Position numbers and translations under genes: made by a program. 64,000 nucleotides of DNA from Bacteroidales bacterium (lineage in GTDB: Bacteria > Bacteroidota > Bacteroidia > Bacteroidales > UBA4417): positions 98,769-162,768 of the forward strand of contig JADJHD010000010.1 of the NCBI GenBank assembly GCA_016707705.1. The letters are read 5' to 3'. Of the stretch, positions 44,279 to 57,834 are shown piece by piece (within the stretch, counting starts at the first letter, position 1; each line of letters opens with the position of its first letter). The notes under the pieces were generated by a model. That model ran no database searches. It was not told the origin of the DNA and saw only the letters and a list, made by a program, of their open reading frames with translations.

Positions 44279-44620
44279 AGGATTTGACTGAATTCTATAC
44301 TTAAACAAGAGGAATATCGATTTTGTTTAACGAATCCCCCTCCAAATTAAACAATTTTGGTTAATAAATGTGAATAATAATGTCAATTGATTAATGAAAT
44401 GGCATTCAGTTGCAACAAAAGGGACTCGATAACGATTACCTTACTAATATATGAAAGAAAAGCCATGATTGATTCCCATGTTAAATATTTGATTACCTTT
44501 GCATTTCCCTATTGAAAGAAGGCTGTATAATTTTTTTTCAAAAACATTTTTTCTTTACCTGAAAATTACTAATTTTGCAGCCCAAAAAATTGAATTAGCT
44601 CAATAAACTGTCAAAGCGAT
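44279..44620. promoter_or_regulatory. divergent intergenic region between crtI and rpsO
   Basis: This gap of 342 bases holds promoters for both directions and no gene. On the plus strand a -7 box TAATTTTG (44570-44577) lies 43 bases before rpsO. A second TAnnTTTG, TACCTTTG (44494-44501), lies further upstream. Neither has a clear -33 TTTG. The crtI promoter on the minus strand is not obvious. Confidence 0.55.
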
Positions 44621-44890
44621 ATGTATTTAACACCAGAAATCAAGAAGGATATTTTTAAGGAAAACGGTTCATCAGATGCTGATACAGGATCTGCAGAAGG
44701 ACAGATTGCCCTTTTCACTTTCCGTATTAAACATCTTACTGAACATTTGAAAGCTAACCGTAAGGACCTTGCAACCCAGCGTTCATTGGTCAGGTTGGTA
44801 GGAAAGCGTCGTAAACTGCTTGATTATCTGAAGAAAAAAGAAATCGACCGTTACCGTGCAATTATCAGCAAGCTTAGTATTCGTAAGTAA
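44621..44890 (+). CDS. rpsO: 30S ribosomal protein S15
   Basis: A protein of 89 residues, full length. It shows GSSDADTGSAEGQIALFTFR, LTEHLKANRKDLATQRSLVR and KRRKLLDYLKKKEIDRY, and it nucleates assembly of the central domain of 16S rRNA. A terminator follows and pnp lies just downstream, the conserved rpsO-pnp order. Confidence 0.98.
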   Translation: MYLTPEIKKDIFKENGSSDADTGSAEGQIALFTFRIKHLTEHLKANRKDLATQRSLVRLVGKRRKLLDYLKKKEIDRYRAIISKLSIRK

Positions 44891-44918
44891 GTTGAGATTT
44901 ACACCTACTGCATAACAA

Positions 44919-44948
44919 GAAAAGGCAATTTTTCAATTGCCTTTTTTT
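44919..44948 (+). terminator. rpsO terminator
   Basis: The stem AAAAGGCAATT/AATTGCCTTTT with a short loop is followed by a T run, 29 bases after the rpsO stop and 100 bases before pnp. Confidence 0.9.
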
Positions 44949-45047
44949 GTATTGATTCAAACAGGGTTTTTGCTTTCCGTGCTGTCAGCAAATCCCCGAA
45001 GTATCCGCAAACAGCACACTACACGTTATAAAAGAAAGAGGTAAATT

Positions 45048-47198
45048 ATGGAAGGAATTGTTAAAACCTTCAACATTGGCGATGGTCGCCAGATTTCAAT
45101 CGAAACCGGGAAGCTTGCCAAGCAGGCCGATGGTGCTTGTGTTGTCCGCATGGGTGACACTATGGTTCTTGCAACAGTAGTTGCAAAAAAAGATGCTGCT
45201 GAAAACGTGGATTTCATGCCACTTTCAGTTGAATACAGGGAAAAATATGCAGCCGCAGGCCGTTTTCCTGGTGGATTCTTCAAAAGGGAAGCTCGTCCAT
45301 CGGATCACGAAATCCTTATTTCAAGGCTGGTCGACAGGGCACTGCGTCCTTTGTTTCCCGATGATTTTCATGCAGAAGTGCAGGTTATTGTAACCCTCAT
45401 TTCCGCTGACGCTCAGGTTCTGCCTGATGCACTTGCCTGCCTTGCTGCCTCAAGCGCACTCGCAGTTAGCAACATCCCATTCAATGGCCCCATCTCAGAA
45501 GCCAGGGTTGCCAGAATCAACGGACAATTTGTCATCAATCCTCCTACCAGCGATATAGCTACGGCTGATATCGACCTGATCGTTGCAGCCTCTTACGACA
45601 ACATCGTAATGGTTGAAGGCGAAATGAAGGAAGTTTCTGAAACAGCTATGATTGAAGCTATCAGCTTTGCTCATGAGCATATTAAAATTCAGTGCAATGC
45701 ACAGCTGGAACTGGCAGCAATGGTTGCCCAGTCATCACCAAAGCGTGAATATTGCCACGAGAAGAACGACGAAGAACTGAAAGCCGCTATTCGTGCTTTC
45801 ACCTATAATAAGATACTTGAAGTAGCTATGTCGGGCCAGCCCAAGCATGCCCGTGCTGAAGGCTTTGAAGCAATCAAGGCTGAATTCATAGCCACTCTGT
45901 CAGAAGAAGACCGTGCAGCAAAAGCACCTCTCATCAGCAGGTATTATCATGATGTTGAGAAGGAAGCAATGCGCAACATGGTCCTTGATGCCCGCAGACG
46001 TCTCGATGGCCGCAAGCTTGATGAAATCAGGCCTATCTGGAGCGAGGTTGATTATCTTCCTACAGCTCACGGATCAGCAATCTTTACCCGTGGAGAAACC
46101 CAGTCACTTACAACCGTAACCCTGGGAACCAAACTCGATGAGCAACTGATTGACGGCGCAATGATTGAAGAAAAGGTAGATTTCTTACTCCATTATAACT
46201 TCCCTCCTTTTTCAACCGGAGAAGTTAAGCCAATCCGTGGAACCGGACGCCGTGAGATCGGCCATGGAAACCTCGCATTGCGCGCATTGAAACCAATGAT
46301 GCCAAGCAAGGAGGAAAATCCATATACCGTTCGTATTGTTTCTGATATTCTCGAATCCAATGGATCATCATCGATGGCAACCGTTTGTGCAGGAACTCTT
46401 GCACTTATGGATGCAGGAGTAAAACTCCGCAAACCAGTTGCAGGAATTGCAATGGGATTGATTACCGAGAGCAAATCAAAGAAATACGCCATCCTTTCCG
46501 ATATCCTCGGTGATGAAGATCATCTTGGAGACATGGACTTCAAGGTGACCGGTACTGCCGATGGCATTACTGCCTGCCAGATGGATATCAAGGTTGACGG
46601 ACTTTCATACGAAATCCTTAACGAAGCTCTTGATCAGGCTCGCAGAGGCAGGATTCATATCCTTGGAGAAATCGCCAAGACCATTACTACTCCACGTGAG
46701 GATTACAAACCACATGTACCACGCATCGTTAAGATTACCATTCCTAGAGAATTCATTGGTGCCGTTATCGGACCTGGTGGAAAGGTTATTCAGGAAATGC
46801 AGCGTGAAACCGGTTCAACCATCGTTATTGAAGAAGTTGGTGAATTTGGAGTTATCGACATCGTTTCCAGCAATAAGGATTCCATTGAAGCAGTTAAGGC
46901 TCGCATCAAGGGAATTGTTGCCATCCCGGAAGTAGGTGAAGTATATCATGGAACTGTTAAAACCATTACTACTTTCGGCGCTTTCGTTGAAATCCTTCCA
47001 GGAAAGGACGGACTGCTCCATATTTCAGAAATTGAATGGAGAAGGCTTAAGGACGTTGAGAGTGTACTCAAGGTAGGTGACAAGATTGATGTGAAACTTA
47101 TAGAAGTAGACAGTAAGACAGGAAAACTGAAGTTGTCGCGCAAGGTGCTTCTCCCAAAACCGGAAGGAGACAGAACTGAAGATTCTGCCGGAAATTGA
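45048..47198 (+). CDS. pnp: polyribonucleotide nucleotidyltransferase (PNPase)
   Basis: A protein of 716 residues, normal length. It is a 3'-5' phosphorolytic exoribonuclease of RNA decay. The first RNase PH domain has AAGRFPGGFFKREARPSDHE. The second has IRPIWSEVDYLPTAHGSAIF, the active-site DILGDEDHLGDMDFKVTGT and KVDGLSYEIL. The KH domain carries GAVIGPGGKVIQEM near 570, and the S1 domain carries FGAFVEILPGKDGLLHISEI near 645. An AGAGG ribosome site precedes the ATG. The usual AAGTGCDxSGxR-like degradosome tail is absent, as in other Bacteroidota. Confidence 0.98.
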   Translation: MEGIVKTFNIGDGRQISIETGKLAKQADGACVVRMGDTMVLATVVAKKDAAENVDFMPLSVEYREKYAAAGRFPGGFFKREARPSDHEILISRLVDRALRPLFPDDFHAEVQVIVTLISADAQVLPDALACLAASSALAVSNIPFNGPISEARVARINGQFVINPPTSDIATADIDLIVAASYDNIVMVEGEMKEVSETAMIEAISFAHEHIKIQCNAQLELAAMVAQSSPKREYCHEKNDEELKAAIRAFTYNKILEVAMSGQPKHARAEGFEAIKAEFIATLSEEDRAAKAPLISRYYHDVEKEAMRNMVLDARRRLDGRKLDEIRPIWSEVDYLPTAHGSAIFTRGETQSLTTVTLGTKLDEQLIDGAMIEEKVDFLLHYNFPPFSTGEVKPIRGTGRREIGHGNLALRALKPMMPSKEENPYTVRIVSDILESNGSSSMATVCAGTLALMDAGVKLRKPVAGIAMGLITESKSKKYAILSDILGDEDHLGDMDFKVTGTADGITACQMDIKVDGLSYEILNEALDQARRGRIHILGEIAKTITTPREDYKPHVPRIVKITIPREFIGAVIGPGGKVIQEMQRETGSTIVIEEVGEFGVIDIVSSNKDSIEAVKARIKGIVAIPEVGEVYHGTVKTITTFGAFVEILPGKDGLLHISEIEWRRLKDVESVLKVGDKIDVKLIEVDSKTGKLKLSRKVLLPKPEGDRTEDSAGN

Positions 47199-47211
47199 TG
47201 TTGTGAATTGG

Positions 47212-47250
47212 CTGAATCAGACAAAGTATAGATCTGATTTCAGTTTTTTT
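47212..47250 (+). terminator. pnp terminator
   Basis: The arms CTGAATCAGA and TCTGATTTCAG pair with one bulged base and are followed by seven T, 14 bases after the pnp stop. Confidence 0.7.
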
Positions 47251-47321
47251 CAAGTTTTTGAAACCTGTTCATTGGTTTTTTCGTAAACAACAACGCCAAT
47301 CCCCCCAAACTAAACAGTTTT

Positions 47322-48185
47322 ATGAGGCAACTCAAGATAACCAAGCAAGTAACAAACCGCGAAACCGCATCCCTCGACAAGTATCTGCAGGAAATCGGTA
47401 AGGTAGAACTGATCACAGCTGAAGAAGAAGTAAGGCTTGCCCAGCGTATAAAGCAAGGTGACCGAGCCGCTTTGGAGAAATTGACCAAGGCAAACCTTCG
47501 TTTCGTTGTTTCTGTTTCCAAGCAGTACCAGAATCAGGGACTCAGTCTTCCTGACCTTATTAATGAAGGTAATCTGGGACTGATTAAAGCAGCTCAGCGC
47601 TTTGATGAAACACGCGGATTTAAATTCATTTCCTATGCAGTATGGTGGATTCGTCAATCCATTCTGCAGGCACTGGCCGAACAGTCACGTATTGTAAGGC
47701 TCCCCCTGAATAAAATCGGGGCGATCAACAAGATCAATAAGGCATATGCCAAATTGGAGCAGCAATACGAACGCGAACCAAACAGTGATGAAATTGCTGT
47801 TTTGCTCGAGATTAGTGAGAACGAGGTAAAGGAATCCATGAGGAATTCCGGTCGCCATGTTTCAATGGATGCACCACTTGTTCAGGATGAAGACAATACC
47901 ATGTATGATGTTCTTCGTTCGGAAGATGGTCCAACCCCAGAAACCGGATTACTCTACGAATCCCTCAGAAAGGAAATTGACAGGGCTATCAGCACCCTTA
48001 CTCCCCGCGAAGCAGACGTTATCAAACTCTACTTCGGTTTAAACGGAAGCCATCCTCTTACACTTGAAGAAATAGGCGAAAAGTTTGACCTTACCCGTGA
48101 AAGGGTGCGGCAGATTAAGGAAAAAGCGATCAGGAGGCTGAAACACACCTCCAGAAGTAAAATCCTGAAAACCTACCTGGGTTAA
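47322..48185 (+). CDS. rpoD: primary sigma factor RpoD (short Bacteroidota form)
   Basis: A protein of 287 residues. There is no long region 1.1; it begins MRQLKITKQVTNRETASLDK (region 1.2). Region 2 has NLRFVVSVSKQYQNQGL and the -10-binding FKFISYAVWWIRQSILQALA. Region 3 follows (LPLNKIGAINKINKAYAKLE). Region 4 has the HTH TLEEIGEKFDLTRERVRQIK. Family members in this phylum have this compact form and recognise TTG/TAnnTTTG promoters, which the window shows in front of rRNA and other genes. Confidence 0.96.
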   Translation: MRQLKITKQVTNRETASLDKYLQEIGKVELITAEEEVRLAQRIKQGDRAALEKLTKANLRFVVSVSKQYQNQGLSLPDLINEGNLGLIKAAQRFDETRGFKFISYAVWWIRQSILQALAEQSRIVRLPLNKIGAINKINKAYAKLEQQYEREPNSDEIAVLLEISENEVKESMRNSGRHVSMDAPLVQDEDNTMYDVLRSEDGPTPETGLLYESLRKEIDRAISTLTPREADVIKLYFGLNGSHPLTLEEIGEKFDLTRERVRQIKEKAIRRLKHTSRSKILKTYLG

Positions 48186-48192
48186 AAGAACT

Positions 48193-48220
48193 GAGCGGAC
48201 TGAGTCCGCTCTTTTTTTTT
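48193..48220 (+). terminator. rpoD terminator
   Basis: The perfect 9-bp stem GAGCGGACT/AGTCCGCTC with a one-base centre is followed by a run of nine T, 8 bases after the rpoD stop. The T run leads into the next -7 box. Confidence 0.9.
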
Positions 48221-48227
48221 ATATTTG
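48220..48227 (+). promoter_or_regulatory. -7 box of rpe
   Basis: TATATTTG fits TAnnTTTG and starts at the last T of the rpoD terminator, 54 bases before the rpe ATG. A -33 box would have to lie inside the terminator hairpin. Confidence 0.45.
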
Positions 48228-48281
48228 TTTCATTCTACATTTCTCAGGACAATATTGCCAAGGCAGCTGAAAACAAACATT

Positions 48282-48932
48282 ATGGCACATCTTATATCCC
48301 CCTCTATCCTCACCGCCGACTTTGGTCAACTTAATCAGGTAGTGGAAATGATTGACAATAGCCAGGCCGATTGGGTGCATATAGATGTTATGGATGGAGT
48401 ATTCGTGCCTAATATCAGTTTCGGCTTTCATATTATAAAATCCATTAAGAAGAAAACCAGCAAGCCTCTGGACGTTCATCTGATGATCATTCAACCGGAA
48501 CGCTACTTCTCCCAGTTCCGGGATGCTGGCGCTGATCTGCTCTGCTTCCACTATGAAGCATCCCAGCATGTTCACCGTTCCATTCAGGCAATCAGGGAAC
48601 TCGGAATGAAGGCAGCAGTGGCTATAAATCCGCATACACCAGTGGAATTACTGGGAGATATCCTGCATGACCTTGATATGGTTCTCATAATGACAGTCAA
48701 CCCGGGTTATGGAGGACAGGCATTCATAAAGCATTCCTATTCCAAGATCAAACGATTGAAGGAAATGATCAGGGAAAAGAACCTTTCAACATTGATTGAG
48801 GTAGACGGAGGAGTTGATTTTAATAACGCCCCACTACTTATCCAGGCCGGAACAGATGTATTGGTAGCTGGCAACACCATATTTTCAGCCTCAGATCCTG
48901 AAGAGGCAATACTCAGGTTAAAAACTGCCTGA
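48282..48932 (+). CDS. rpe: ribulose-phosphate 3-epimerase
   Basis: About 216 residues from the ATG at 48282 (MAHLISPSILTADFGQLNQV); the longer frame lies over the promoter. A TIM-barrel enzyme of the pentose phosphate pathway that interconverts ribulose- and xylulose-5-phosphate. Metal and catalytic residues are in WVHIDVMDGVFVPNISFG, LDVHLMI, MTVNPGYGGQAFI and EVDGGVDFNNAPLL. Length is normal. Confidence 0.96.
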   Translation: MAHLISPSILTADFGQLNQVVEMIDNSQADWVHIDVMDGVFVPNISFGFHIIKSIKKKTSKPLDVHLMIIQPERYFSQFRDAGADLLCFHYEASQHVHRSIQAIRELGMKAAVAINPHTPVELLGDILHDLDMVLIMTVNPGYGGQAFIKHSYSKIKRLKEMIREKNLSTLIEVDGGVDFNNAPLLIQAGTDVLVAGNTIFSASDPEEAILRLKTA

Positions 48933-49132
48933 TCAGCACCCTTCCCTTCTATCCTTTTGCTGTGAATTACACCTTATATATATAGGAGTGTGTATTTGTT
49001 GTTTCATTCCGCTTTCCGGAAAGGTCCAGACTATTCTACAGAGTCAATTTATAGCATACATTTTTGTTTCTGGTTCAGATTACAATTCACAAACTTTCCT
49101 TGAAAAGAAAAACAACCTTATCAATAATAATA

Positions 49133-49140
49133 TATATTTG
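49133..49140 (+). promoter_or_regulatory. -7 box of pepD
   Basis: TATATTTG fits TAnnTTTG, 25 bases before the pepD ATG. No good -33 TTTG at 19-21 bases. Confidence 0.5.
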
Positions 49141-49165
49141 TGCGAATTTCATATATCCCAATCCC

Positions 49166-50629
49166 ATGAATGAAGTGTTCAAAGGCCTGTACCCTGAACT
49201 GGTATGGTCTTACTTTGGTGAAATCTGCAAAGTGCCGAGGCCTTCAAAGAAGGAAGAAAGAATTGCTGCCTATATCGTTCAGGTTGCCGAGAACCTGGGA
49301 CTGGAGGTAAAGAAGGATGACACCGGCAATATATTGGTGAGGAAAAGCGCAAGTCCTGGTTACGAAAACAAGGAGGTTGTCGTTCTTCAAAGCCATATTG
49401 ATATGGTATGCGAAAAAAACTCAGACACCTACCATAATTTCGATACCGATCCAATCCTGCCCCGAATTGAAGGGGAATGGATCAAGGCAACAGGAACAAC
49501 CCTTGGTGCTGATGATGGAATTGGGATAGCAGCTCAGCTTGCCATCATGGAAGACACCTCTCTTGTACATGGTCCATTGGAATTCCTTTTTACAGTTGAT
49601 GAAGAAACTGGTCTAACTGGTGCATACGGACTAAAGCCAGGCTTCCTTGCAGGAAAGATCCTGTTGAACCTTGATTCGGAAGATGAAGGTGAACTTTTTA
49701 TTGGATGTGCTGGAGGGAAGGACACAGGTATAACTCTCAGCTATTCTAAAGTTCCTGTCAATTATGACTGCTCAGCCTTTCATATAAAGGTAACAGGACT
49801 AAAAGGCGGACATTCGGGTGATGATATCAATAAAGGTCTTGGAAATGCCAATAAGATATTAAACCGTTTATTATGGAATTCCAGTAATAGGTTTGAAATG
49901 AGGATATCCTCCTTTGAAGGAGGCAACCTCAGAAATGCAATCTCCAGGGAAGCATTTGCATTTGTAACCGTACCTAAGAGATTTCAGGAAGAATTCATTA
50001 AATATGTAAAGGAGTTCAACAGTATTGTCTGGACAGAATACAAAACAACAGAGCCCGGACTTCTGGTATCATATCAGGCATGTGAGATGCCTTCATCGGT
50101 TATGGACCTGTCATCGCAGGAAAGATTGCTTAATGCTGTCTATGCCTGTCCGCACGGAGTGATAACCATGTCGGCAGATATACCAAACTTCGTGGACACT
50201 TCTACCAACCTTGCATCAATCAAGTTCAACGACAAGCAGATTATCATAGGCACAAGCCAGCGGAGTTCTTCGGAAAGCGGTAAGGAGGATGTTGTCAGTA
50301 TGGTTGCAAGCGTTTTCCGACTAGCGGGAGGAAAGATAACTCACAGTGATGGTTATCCGGGCTGGACCCCAAACCCAAAATCCACCATTCTTGACATAAC
50401 ACGTAAATCCTATAGCCGGCTATTCAGTTCTGAACCCAAAGTATTGGCTATCCATGCTGGTCTTGAGTGCGGTCTGATTGGAGAACAATATCCATTAATG
50501 GATATGATTTCATTTGGACCAACCATAAAGGGAGCGCATTCACCTGATGAAAGACTACTGATTGATACGGTAGGAAAATTCTGGGATTTAACACTTGAGG
50601 TACTTAAGAATATCCCGGACAGAAAATAA
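49166..50629 (+). CDS. pepD: aminoacyl-histidine dipeptidase (cytosol non-specific dipeptidase)
   Basis: About 487 residues from the ATG at 49166 (MNEVFKGLYPELVWSYFGEI). An M20-family zinc dipeptidase of the cytoplasm. Metal ligands are seen in VVLQSHIDMVCEKN, TTLGADDGIGIAAQLA (bridging Asp), FTVDEETGLTGAYG (catalytic Glu) and LDSEDEGELFIGCAGG, with AIHAGLECGLIGEQYP near the end. The lid/dimer domain lies between (TGLKGGHSGDDINKGLGNAN). Length is normal and the gene stands alone. Confidence 0.95.
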   Translation: MNEVFKGLYPELVWSYFGEICKVPRPSKKEERIAAYIVQVAENLGLEVKKDDTGNILVRKSASPGYENKEVVVLQSHIDMVCEKNSDTYHNFDTDPILPRIEGEWIKATGTTLGADDGIGIAAQLAIMEDTSLVHGPLEFLFTVDEETGLTGAYGLKPGFLAGKILLNLDSEDEGELFIGCAGGKDTGITLSYSKVPVNYDCSAFHIKVTGLKGGHSGDDINKGLGNANKILNRLLWNSSNRFEMRISSFEGGNLRNAISREAFAFVTVPKRFQEEFIKYVKEFNSIVWTEYKTTEPGLLVSYQACEMPSSVMDLSSQERLLNAVYACPHGVITMSADIPNFVDTSTNLASIKFNDKQIIIGTSQRSSSESGKEDVVSMVASVFRLAGGKITHSDGYPGWTPNPKSTILDITRKSYSRLFSSEPKVLAIHAGLECGLIGEQYPLMDMISFGPTIKGAHSPDERLLIDTVGKFWDLTLEVLKNIPDRK

Positions 50630-50654
50630 TACGAAACTGCCATCTTAAGAAATG

Positions 50655-50690
50655 AAAAGGGAAGAATCTGAATTCTTCCCTTTTTCTTTT
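50655..50690. terminator. bidirectional terminator
   Basis: A 13-bp stem AAAAGGGAAGAAT/ATTCTTCCCTTTT with a 4-base loop serves pepD on the plus strand. It may also serve the outer-membrane protein gene that ends at 50735 on the minus strand. Confidence 0.88.
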
Positions 50691-50734
50691 ATTAATGTAA
50701 GTTATTACCTACTCTTTAAGTTTTAATATATTTT

Positions 50735-51319
50735 CTAGAATCCCACTGAAAACCCAGCTCTTATAATAGGGTTAGTATAGGGAGAGTCGATGGTTTCATT
50801 GAGATTCCACAGCAGCAGCAGATACATATATGCGTTGGAGGCAATTTGTTCTCTGTATCCGGCTCCAATCAGAACGGATGTATACTCTGTAACATCAGGA
50901 AGTCCTGAACCATTCATATCCTTACTTCTATAAGTAAGGTATTCATATTCGGCATGGGCAAAGATGTTGTCAAAAATCAACACCCTTCCAAATAAACCAG
51001 CCCCCAGAACATGCGATTGCTGGGAATAGGAGTTCCCGAGATAGTCGTAACCTTTATATTTATAGTATTTATAGGTAGGACTAATGCCTATTCCGACCCG
51101 GGATGTGAGCTTATAACCAATCATTGGAGACAAATCAACCAGGGTAAGATTACCAAATTGCAGTCCAAGTGAACCACCATAGAATAATCTTTCCTTAAAG
51201 GTTTGAGGTTTTCTTTCTTCCTGTATCAGCTCCTGAGCAAATAAATCAGAAGGAAAACTAAAGAAAAGTATAAGGAGGAATAAGCCAGGCAGGTATTTTT
51301 TTGATCCTTTATATAACAT
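50735..51319 (-). CDS. small outer-membrane beta-barrel protein, unknown function
   Basis: About 194 residues from the ATG at 51319 (MLYKGSKKYLPGLFLLILFF); the frame to 51361 adds an unlikely leader. The signal peptide ends at SDLFAQ. The mature part shows alternating strands and short turns (ERLFYGGSLGLQFGNLTLVD, PMIGYKLTSRVGIGISPTYK, IFDNIFAHAEYEYLTYRSKD, YMYLLLLWNLNETI) and ends in a hydrophobic strand with a terminal F (IIRAGFSVGF), as barrels do. An 8-stranded porin-like fold is likely; substrate unknown. Confidence 0.8.
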   Translation of the reverse strand: MLYKGSKKYLPGLFLLILFFSFPSDLFAQELIQEERKPQTFKERLFYGGSLGLQFGNLTLVDLSPMIGYKLTSRVGIGISPTYKYYKYKGYDYLGNSYSQQSHVLGAGLFGRVLIFDNIFAHAEYEYLTYRSKDMNGSGLPDVTEYTSVLIGAGYREQIASNAYMYLLLLWNLNETIDSPYTNPIIRAGFSVGF

Positions 51320-51561
51320 TGCAACTAAATTAAGGGAACAAATAGAACGGTAAAAGTACATATTTATGGCAGTAAGGAATAAATATCAACTGTTATTAAG
51401 GAAGGGTAATCATTATAATATATAAGGATAAGCAGAAATGTTGAAGGACCGGAATAAGAGACAATAATACAATGATACCATAACACTAAAAATATTTTCA
51501 TTTTTTTATTTCTGTAAATCAATCACTTAAAAACTATTTTACATTTTTTTTCAAAGAAGTG

Positions 51562-51591
51562 TTGCATATATGAAATTACTTACTACTTTTG
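51562..51591 (+). promoter_or_regulatory. rRNA operon promoter P1
   Basis: TTG at 51562-51564, then 19 bases, then the -7 box TACTTTTG (51584-51591). This is the first of three tandem promoters of the rRNA operon. Confidence 0.75.
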
Positions 51592-51712
51592 CACCCGCTT
51601 TACAGCACAAGTTCATTGAAGGCATGCAAGTCAGGATTAGCAGGAGTTACAGATTACGGTTATAAAATACTGGAATATAAGACTTAAAAATAATTTAAAT
51701 TTTTTAAATTTT

Positions 51713-51744
51713 TTTGGTCAATCCAAATCAACGTTATACCTTTG
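51713..51744 (+). promoter_or_regulatory. rRNA operon promoter P2
   Basis: TTTG at 51713-51716, then 20 bases, then TACCTTTG (51737-51744), followed by GCAGCCC. An A/T-rich tract of over 40 bases lies just upstream and may act as an UP-like element. Confidence 0.8.
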
Positions 51745-51808
51745 CAGCCCATTTGAAAATAACCACTCGTTCTTTATAAAATTGTTGAAAATTTTTTTTC
51801 GAAAAAAG

Positions 51809-51838
51809 TTGCAGGATTAAAAAAGAGTATTACCTTTG
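51809..51838 (+). promoter_or_regulatory. rRNA operon promoter P3
   Basis: TTG at 51809-51811, then 19 bases, then TACCTTTG (51831-51838), followed by GCAGTCC, nearly the same as after P2. About 200 bases of leader lie between here and the 16S gene, with no gene in it. Confidence 0.8.
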
Positions 51839-52039
51839 CAGTCCCAATTCGAAAAACGGTCCCAAAGGGGATCGGAAAAGAAGAGAAGAAGAGTTGGTAA
51901 AAAATTGAAAGACTACGCCCGCAGGGGCAACATATAGTCAGACGTTCTTTGAGAAACTGAAGTCAAAACACACAGTAGCGAATATCCCTTTTCAATTAGA
52001 AAAGAGTAGAATAAATCTTGAGACATTTAAGATCAACTT

Positions 52040-53562
<1,523 letters not shown>

Positions 53563-53688
53563 CTAGAGTGATTTATTCTTTCCCGAGTAAAATCGGGATG
53601 ATATTCACTACTGTGTTTGACTTCATGTTTTTTTATTGTTAACCCAAACGAATGAGTGAGGGCTTAGCCCTGAGGGAAAAGGAATTAT

Positions 53689-53762
53689 AGTCCCGTAGCT
53701 CAGTTGGTTAGAGCACTACACTGATAATGTAGGGGTCCGCAGTTCAACTCTGCGCGGGACTA
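53689..53762 (+). tRNA. tRNA-Ile (GAT)
   Basis: A 74-base cloverleaf. Acceptor AGTCCCG pairs with CGGGACT, the anticodon arm is CTACA-CTGATAA-TGTAG with anticodon GAT, and the T arm is CGCAG-TTCAACT-CTGCG. The 3' CCA is not encoded. It lies in the 16S-23S spacer. Confidence 0.97.
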
Positions 53763-53774
53763 CACAGTCGTTTT

Positions 53775-53851
53775 GGGGGATTAGCTCAGTTGGCTAGAGC
53801 ACTAGCTTTGCAAGCTAGGGGTCAAGGGTTCGAATCCCTTATTCTCCACCA
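53775..53851 (+). tRNA. tRNA-Ala (TGC)
   Basis: Acceptor GGGGGAT pairs with ATTCTCC (two G-U pairs). The anticodon arm is CTAGC-TTTGCAA-GCTAG with anticodon TGC, and the T arm is AAGGG-TTCGAAT-CCCTT. The sequence after the discriminator A reads CCA, so the 3' end is encoded (or fortuitous), unlike tRNA-Ile. Spacer position is typical. Confidence 0.97.
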
Positions 53852-54087
53852 ATATAAATGTTGGAATTTTGGAATGGATTATAACTCGCCAACAGAGAGA
53901 TCACAACGTTCTTTTATAATGGGAATTTTGGAACCGGGGGGGCCCGATTGATCAAAGGTGTTGAGTTGAAATTAATGAATAGGGTTCAACTCCTATTCCG
54001 AATGCAAAATCTGAAATCACGTTCTTTGACATACTGAAAGAAAATACATAAATTAGATTGATGTAATAATTGACATCGAGCATCAAT

Positions 54088-56980
<2,893 letters not shown>

Positions 56981-57062
56981 TTGACGTCAACTATTGCTTC
57001 AACCTACATTATGTATTTTCTTTCGTGTCTGTCAATCTTATAGACCTAAAATATTCAAAGAC

Positions 57063-57172
57063 TTTAGGTGGCTATAGCGACGGGGCCCACCTCTTCCCAT
57101 TCCGAACAGAGTCGTTAAGCCCGTCCGCGCAGATGGTACTGCATTCGTGTAGGAGAGTATGTCGCCGCCCAT
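57063..57172 (+). rRNA. rrf: 5S ribosomal RNA
   Basis: About 110 bases with CCTCTTCCCATTCCGAACAG, the arm GACGGGGC/GCCCGTC and the end GTAGGAGAGTATGTCGCCGC. It lies 80 bases after the 23S gene and is followed by a terminator. Confidence 0.95.
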
Positions 57173-57181
57173 CTTTATTAA

Positions 57182-57211
57182 AACCTGCTTTTCGAAGCAG
57201 GTTTTTTTTTG
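57182..57211 (+). terminator. rRNA operon terminator
   Basis: A 9-bp stem AACCTGCTT/AAGCAGGTT closed by a TTCG tetraloop is followed by eight or more T, just after the 5S gene. This is a very stable intrinsic terminator. Confidence 0.95.
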
Positions 57212-57834
57212 CCCTCACCTCTCCCCTGTCATTCCTTCCTATATTCTCCTGAAATCATTTTAGGATAAGGATTACCCGGATTACCGGCAACTGTTCACCA
57301 CACACCAATTCTCCCTCTTCCTGCAACTTCGAATGAGTTCGCGGAAGTGAATCTCCCGGCACTCTCCCAACAGATGGCTCATCAGAACAGTAACATACCT
57401 ATCCTCCGGCCTCTCCAGGATTCATTATTGTTACCATGGAATTGAGTATTCATCGAAATAACTACCCATCTTTTAGACTGTTTAAAAATCCTGCTTCAAA
57501 AAGAATACAGAAGCCTGCCCGAATGACTAAAATGCTTTACTAATGGAATTGAACCATCGGTCAGGCGGGCCAGAATTCAGAATCCAGAATGTTTTTTCTA
57601 GGTAATGGATACATTTTTAACATTTTATACTTCGGCTGAACAGGATTGTAAATAAGCTTTTAGGGAACATGCTCAGTATAACATCATTCTGGCTCCTGAC
57701 TCCTGAATTCTGAATTCTATCTCTACTGCATTTTCAGAAGTTTAAACAGGCTTTTAGCTAACTATCTTTAAAATCTGCAGCATTCAATGCTTTTGCGTAA
57801 TTTTGCCCCCTAATACCCACGGTAAAACAAGGCA
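57212..57834. other. intergenic region with short repeats and the porin promoter
   Basis: No gene is seen. Two oppositely oriented stretches built of agaattc-like units (about 57570-57592 and 57703-57722) are of the 7-base repeat type seen elsewhere in the window. Near the right end a -7 box TAATTTTG (57798-57805) lies 29 bases before the porin start. No clear -33. Confidence 0.5.
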
